In this document: piece by piece, positions 1 through 5,352 of the stretch
How positions within the stretch are numbered: position 1 is the first letter of the stretch
How the letters are laid out: the number at the start of each line of letters is the position of its first letter
Source: Betaproteobacteria bacterium
Lineage (GTDB): Bacteria; Pseudomonadota; Gammaproteobacteria; Burkholderiales; CANMPU01
DNA: 5,352 nt
Direction: 5' to 3'
Assembly (NCBI GenBank): GCA_947499755.1
Contig: CANMPU010000090.1
Span: 1-5,352, forward strand
Made by a program: the position numbers and the translations under genes
The notes under the pieces: generated by a model
Told to the model about the DNA's origin: nothing
The model's input: only the letters and a program-made list of their open reading frames with translations
Database searches by the model: none

Positions 1-1356
1 GAACTACAGCAGTCGATGGAATATGCGGAAAAAGCTCGGCTACGCGGAGAGCAAGCGAAGAGTGAGCTGTCCGAGGTCAGCCACTTGATTGAACAAGAAT
101 CTATGCAAGAACAAGATGCGCTAGACAGGTTGGCGCGGTATCAGGAATCAGCCAGTGCATTTAGAGTCCAGGTGCCGCGGGCGCAGCAAGAATTCGAAGC
201 TGCAGAACAAGCGCTTAACGGTCAGCGTGCCTTGCTGCGTACGGCAGAAAATGAGTTGCAGCAGGCAATTTTCCATGAAAAGTCATGTTCAAATAAATAC
301 AATGAGTTAGAAATAAATATTAATGTATTACGTGAGAGAATTTCTGGTTTTACGATCTCAATTGCCAGGCTACAGGGTGAGCTTGCGAGCTATAACGATG
401 CGCCATTAAACCAGGAACTGCAGGATGCTTTAGGCGTCAGGACTACTAGGGAACAAAAGCTTAAAGAAGTACGCGAGCGCCTAGAAAACATAATTCAGGC
501 GATTCAGCAAACTGAACTTGAAAGACTGGCGGTCGAACAAAAACTACAGCCATTGCGAGATCGAATTGCTGAGGTACGTTTAAAAGAACAAGAAGCGCGC
601 TTGTTAGCGGAGCAATACGGAAATCACCTATCCACCCTTGCCGAAGACGAATTGATTGCGATGTTGCCGAAAGGCGCTCGACCGAATAATTTACAATCTC
701 AGATTGATGTGCTGACTCAAGAAATAACCGCGCTCGGCGCCGTCAATCTTGCCGCGCTTGATCAATTGCAAACTAGCCGCGAGCGCAAAGCGTATTTAGA
801 CACGCAGGCCCTAGATTTAAAGGACGCAATTGCAACACTGGAAGATGCGATACGGCGTATAGATCTCGAAACACGAGAACGATTGCAAAAAACCTTCGAT
901 ACGGTGAATAAAAATCTTGACGAGATGTTTTCCACCTTATTTGCCGGAGGACATGCGAGTTTGCTACTTACCGGCGCGGAGATTCTCGATAGCGGTGTGC
1001 AGATCATTGCACAGCCTCCGGGAAAGAAGAACACATCAATTCAACTACTGTCCGGTGGCGAAAAAGCGCTTTGTGCTTTAGCTTTAGTTTTTTCGTTATT
1101 TAAGCTCAATCCCGCGCCATTCTGTCTTCTAGACGAAGTGGATGCGCCGCTCGACGATCATAATACCGAGCGTTACTGTGAGTTAGTCAAAAAATTGTCG
1201 AGCGAAAGCCAATTTCTGTTTATTAGCCATAATAAAATAACCATGGAAATGGCGGAACAGCTAGTCGGGGTAACCATGCAGGAGTTAGGAGTTTCGCGGG
1301 TTGTCGCAGTCGATATGGAACAGGCATTGAAAATCAAAGAAGAGGTTGCTGCATAG
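1..1356 (+). CDS. smc: Chromosome segregation protein SMC, C-terminal part (5' end outside window)
   Basis: This is the C-terminal 451 codons of the SMC ATPase, the core of the SMC-ScpAB condensin that compacts and segregates the chromosome. The frame is open from base 1, so the ATG at 16 is an internal Met and not a start; full-length SMC is about 1,170 residues. Window codons 1 to about 240 are heptad-like and rich in Glu, Gln, Leu and Arg, the returning coiled-coil arm after the hinge. A GAVNLAALD motif (codons 246-254) leads into the C-terminal head. The head carries the ABC signature LSGGEKAL (codons 350-357), Walker B FCLLDEVDAPLDD (374-386) with the catalytic Glu at 379, and the H-loop FISHNK (His 410). 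Thr, usual after KAL in the signature helix, is Cys here. The Walker A half lies upstream of the window. The TAG stop is 15 bases before zipA. The head motifs make the identification secure; RecN or SbcC would not give this Walker B and C-terminus. Confidence 0.97.
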   Translation, partial: ELQQSMEYAEKARLRGEQAKSELSEVSHLIEQESMQEQDALDRLARYQESASAFRVQVPRAQQEFEAAEQALNGQRALLRTAENELQQAIFHEKSCSNKYNELEININVLRERISGFTISIARLQGELASYNDAPLNQELQDALGVRTTREQKLKEVRERLENIIQAIQQTELERLAVEQKLQPLRDRIAEVRLKEQEARLLAEQYGNHLSTLAEDELIAMLPKGARPNNLQSQIDVLTQEITALGAVNLAALDQLQTSRERKAYLDTQALDLKDAIATLEDAIRRIDLETRERLQKTFDTVNKNLDEMFSTLFAGGHASLLLTGAEILDSGVQIIAQPPGKKNTSIQLLSGGEKALCALALVFSLFKLNPAPFCLLDEVDAPLDDHNTERYCELVKKLSSESQFLFISHNKITMEMAEQLVGVTMQELGVSRVVAVDMEQALKIKEEVAA

Positions 1357-1371
1357 TGGCCGTTACTCGTC

Positions 1372-2441
1372 ATGAATGACCTCCAACTTAGTTTATTGGC
1401 GATCGGTGGCGTAATCGTCGCCGGGGTCGTCCTATTTAATTGGTATCAAGAAAGAAGTTTTCGTCGACCGAGCGAGAAAGCATTTAGCCGTGATCATGAC
1501 GACGTGCTGTTACGTGTTCCGACGCGGACTAGCGAATCAGATGAGCGTGTCGAGCCAACATTGGTGGACGCTCAGGAGGGTCAAGAATTAGAAGTCAGTC
1601 CCACCAACGTTGAAACAAATCACCCATCGATTGATAGTCAGTGGTGTGATCCAGCGATAGACTATATAGTCGAATTGAAATACGCTGAACCCATCAATGC
1701 CAGCGCCATTGGCGAGCTATTGTGTGATACGAAAGAGGTCGGTAAACCGGTATCCTGTATTGGGTTTGATGTTAATTCTGGTCGATGGGAAGAGGTTTCC
1801 GCTATCCCGACCGCGTCTTTTAGTGCACTAAAAATAGCAATCCAATTGGCAAATCGAAATGGTCCAATCAACCACGTCCAGTTGATTGCGTTTTGCGACA
1901 TGGTGAAGGATATCGGCCTACAGACGCATGCGGAAATTAATTTTCCGGACAGTAATCGGGCGTTGGCGTCGGCCGTGGAATTAGACCAATTTTGTTCGGA
2001 TGTGGATGTGTCCATCGTGTTTAATATCATTTGCCGTAGCGGTGCGTCCTTTGCAGCAACAAAAATACAAACCGTAGCGCAATCTTTAGGCTTACGCCTG
2101 GAATCTGACGGCGTGTTCTATTTTTATGGCGAAGGCGAACGCACTTTGTTCACATTAAGTAATCGTGAAACAACTAAATTTATTGAAGAGAATATGCAAA
2201 GCATTTCGACCCAGGGAGTCACATTAACTTTTGAAGTTCCCACGACAAGCAGCAGGATGCATGCCTTTGAAGAGTTTGCGCAGATCGCAAAGACATTGAC
2301 GACATCGTTGGGGGGATTGTTAGTTGATGACAACTATGTTCCCCTTAATGAGCAGGGCGTGGAAAAAATAAAACTGCAATTGGTAAAAATCTATAATGAA
2401 ATGGATCATCATCAGACTTTTCCGGGTAGTGCGCGCGCAGC

Positions 2442-2457
<16 letters not shown>
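1372..2457 (+). CDS. zipA: Cell division protein ZipA, FtsZ membrane anchor
   Basis: ZipA is an inner-membrane divisome protein that tethers FtsZ polymers through a cytoplasmic C-terminal domain. The 361-residue product begins with one hydrophobic segment (about residues 5-23) followed by WYQERSFRR, giving N-out, C-in topology and no cleaved signal. Residues about 30-92 are a charged, acid-rich linker without the Pro/Gln-rich character of the E. coli linker. Residues about 211-345 fit the ZipA FtsZ-binding domain: strand VDVSIVFNII, helix, paired strands around DGVFYFYGEGERTLFTL, then GVTLTFEVP, a helix and GGLLVDDN. The tail PGSARAARLFS is typical of betaproteobacterial ZipA as I recall it. 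Residues 96-210 are a further folded region that may be a second ZipA-like unit. The ATG at 1372 is the first possible start after the in-frame smc stop; no Shine-Dalgarno site lies close by (AGAGG at 1341-1345 is too far). Family assignment rests on context, topology and the C-terminal pattern. Confidence 0.9.
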
Positions 2458-4476
<2,019 letters not shown>

Positions 4477-4488
4477 ACTATTTTAAAA

Positions 4489-5352
4489 ATGAAGAAAATT
4501 ACCAAAGCGGTATTTCCGGTAGCAGGTCTCGGCAGTAGATTTCTACCGGCGACGAAGGCAAGCCCAAAAGAAATGATGCCTATCGTAGATAAACCGCTAA
4601 TACAGTATGCGGTCGAAGAAGCTATTGCGGCAGGACTCACTGAGATGATATTTATCACGGGTAGAGGCAAACGTGCGATAGAGGACCATTTTGATACCTC
4701 CCTGGAAGTGGAAACAGAATTGGAAGCGCGTGGAAATAAAAAGATGTTGGCAATTGTACAAAATATTTTACCGAAACATGTTTCTTGTACTTATGTCAGA
4801 CAAGCGCGTGCTCTGGGTTTAGGGCACGCGGTGCTTTGTGCAAAGCCTGTTGTTGGTGACAACGCATTTGCGGTGTTATTAGCAGATGTTCTTGTAGATG
4901 CGGACCAACGAGAGTTGGGGAAAATGACTGAAGTTTTTCGTGAAAAAAATTGTTCCATACTTGGCGTGCAAAATGTCGATCGACACGATACGGAAAAATA
5001 TGGGATTATCAAGAGTAAAAATTCTTCTGCTGCGCTACATGAGATTAGCGCGGTTGTAGAAAAGCCTAAACCAGCATACGCGCCATCAACTTTAGCGCTA
5101 GTAGGACGATATATTCTTACCCCCGGAATTTTTTCTCATTTAGAAAATATTAAACCGGGAGCTGCCGGAGAGCTTCAGCTGACAGATGGCATCGCATCGT
5201 TGTTGGTCGATGAGCCTATATGGGGCGTTGAGTTCCATAGCAACTGTTACGATTGCGGGTCAAAGCTGGGGTACCTAAAAGCTAATCTTGTCTATGGCAT
5301 GAAACATCCGGAAGTGGGACAAGAATTCAGGGAATATTTGGGAAAGAGTGTA
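4489..5352 (+). CDS. galU: UTP--glucose-1-phosphate uridylyltransferase GalU (stop codon outside window)
   Basis: GalU converts UTP and glucose-1-phosphate to UDP-glucose and pyrophosphate in the cytoplasm, feeding lipopolysaccharide, exopolysaccharide and galactose metabolism. The 288 visible codons are open to the window edge; homologues of about 290-300 residues imply that only a few are missing. Family motifs are all present: the nucleotide-binding loop VAGLGSRFLPATKASPKEM (11-29), IVDKPLIQYAVEEA (32-45), GLGHAVLCA (110-118), LLADVLVD with the metal-region Asp 133 (130-137), VVEKPK with Lys 192 (189-194), VGRYIL (205-210), GELQLTD (227-233) and YDCGSKLGYLKA (254-265). These distinguish it from RmlA and GlmU, which lack the YDCGSKLGY motif. 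The ATG at 4489 is the only good start: it gives the family's usual MKKITKAVFPVAG N-terminus, 12 bases after the ligA stop. No Shine-Dalgarno site is visible; the leader is AT-rich. Probably co-transcribed with ligA. Confidence 0.96.
   Translation, partial: MKKITKAVFPVAGLGSRFLPATKASPKEMMPIVDKPLIQYAVEEAIAAGLTEMIFITGRGKRAIEDHFDTSLEVETELEARGNKKMLAIVQNILPKHVSCTYVRQARALGLGHAVLCAKPVVGDNAFAVLLADVLVDADQRELGKMTEVFREKNCSILGVQNVDRHDTEKYGIIKSKNSSAALHEISAVVEKPKPAYAPSTLALVGRYILTPGIFSHLENIKPGAAGELQLTDGIASLLVDEPIWGVEFHSNCYDCGSKLGYLKANLVYGMKHPEVGQEFREYLGKSV

Noticed and set aside
1..1356. SMC as a truncated or broken gene
   Set aside because: The reading frame is open through base 1 and all C-terminal motifs are intact, so the missing N-terminus is explained by the window edge.
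4885..4908. Val 134 after the GalU metal-region Asp, where many homologues have a second Asp (LADDL)
   Set aside because: E. coli GalU also has Val in this place (PDVILD) and the first Asp is kept, so no loss of function is implied.

Overview
The window is a compact, fully coding stretch of bacterial chromosome holding four same-strand genes: the 3' part of smc (1-1356), zipA (1372-2457), ligA (2458-4476) and galU (4489 to the right edge, missing only its last codons). The gaps are 15, 0 and 12 bases. None has room for a terminator hairpin and no convincing internal promoter is visible, so the genes are most likely one transcription unit. There is no non-coding stretch above 15 bases, and no RNA gene, mobile element, CRISPR array or sizeable repeat was seen.

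The organism is most likely a betaproteobacterium, possibly of the Nitrosomonadales type. This is inference from the smc-zipA-ligA order (known in beta- and gammaproteobacteria that have SMC rather than MukB), the beta-type ZipA N-terminus and C-terminal tail, and the EPKYDG form of the LigA active site. A hand count of six sample lines gave 160 G+C of 360 bases (about 44%), fairly low for that class. Genus cannot be fixed from the sequence alone.

Functionally this is a housekeeping cluster for chromosome maintenance and division: SMC compacts and segregates the chromosome, ZipA anchors FtsZ to the membrane, LigA seals replication and repair nicks, and GalU makes UDP-glucose for the envelope. 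All key catalytic motifs that fall in the window are intact, and nothing suggests pseudogenes or recent transfer.

No new defence or mobile system was found. The points worth a second look are modest: a probable second ZipA-like domain inside ZipA, all four genes sharing one reading frame and separated by single stop codons, the lack of good Shine-Dalgarno sites at the three visible starts, an 8-T run in ligA, a few unusual LigA residues, and the placement of galU beside a divisome gene.
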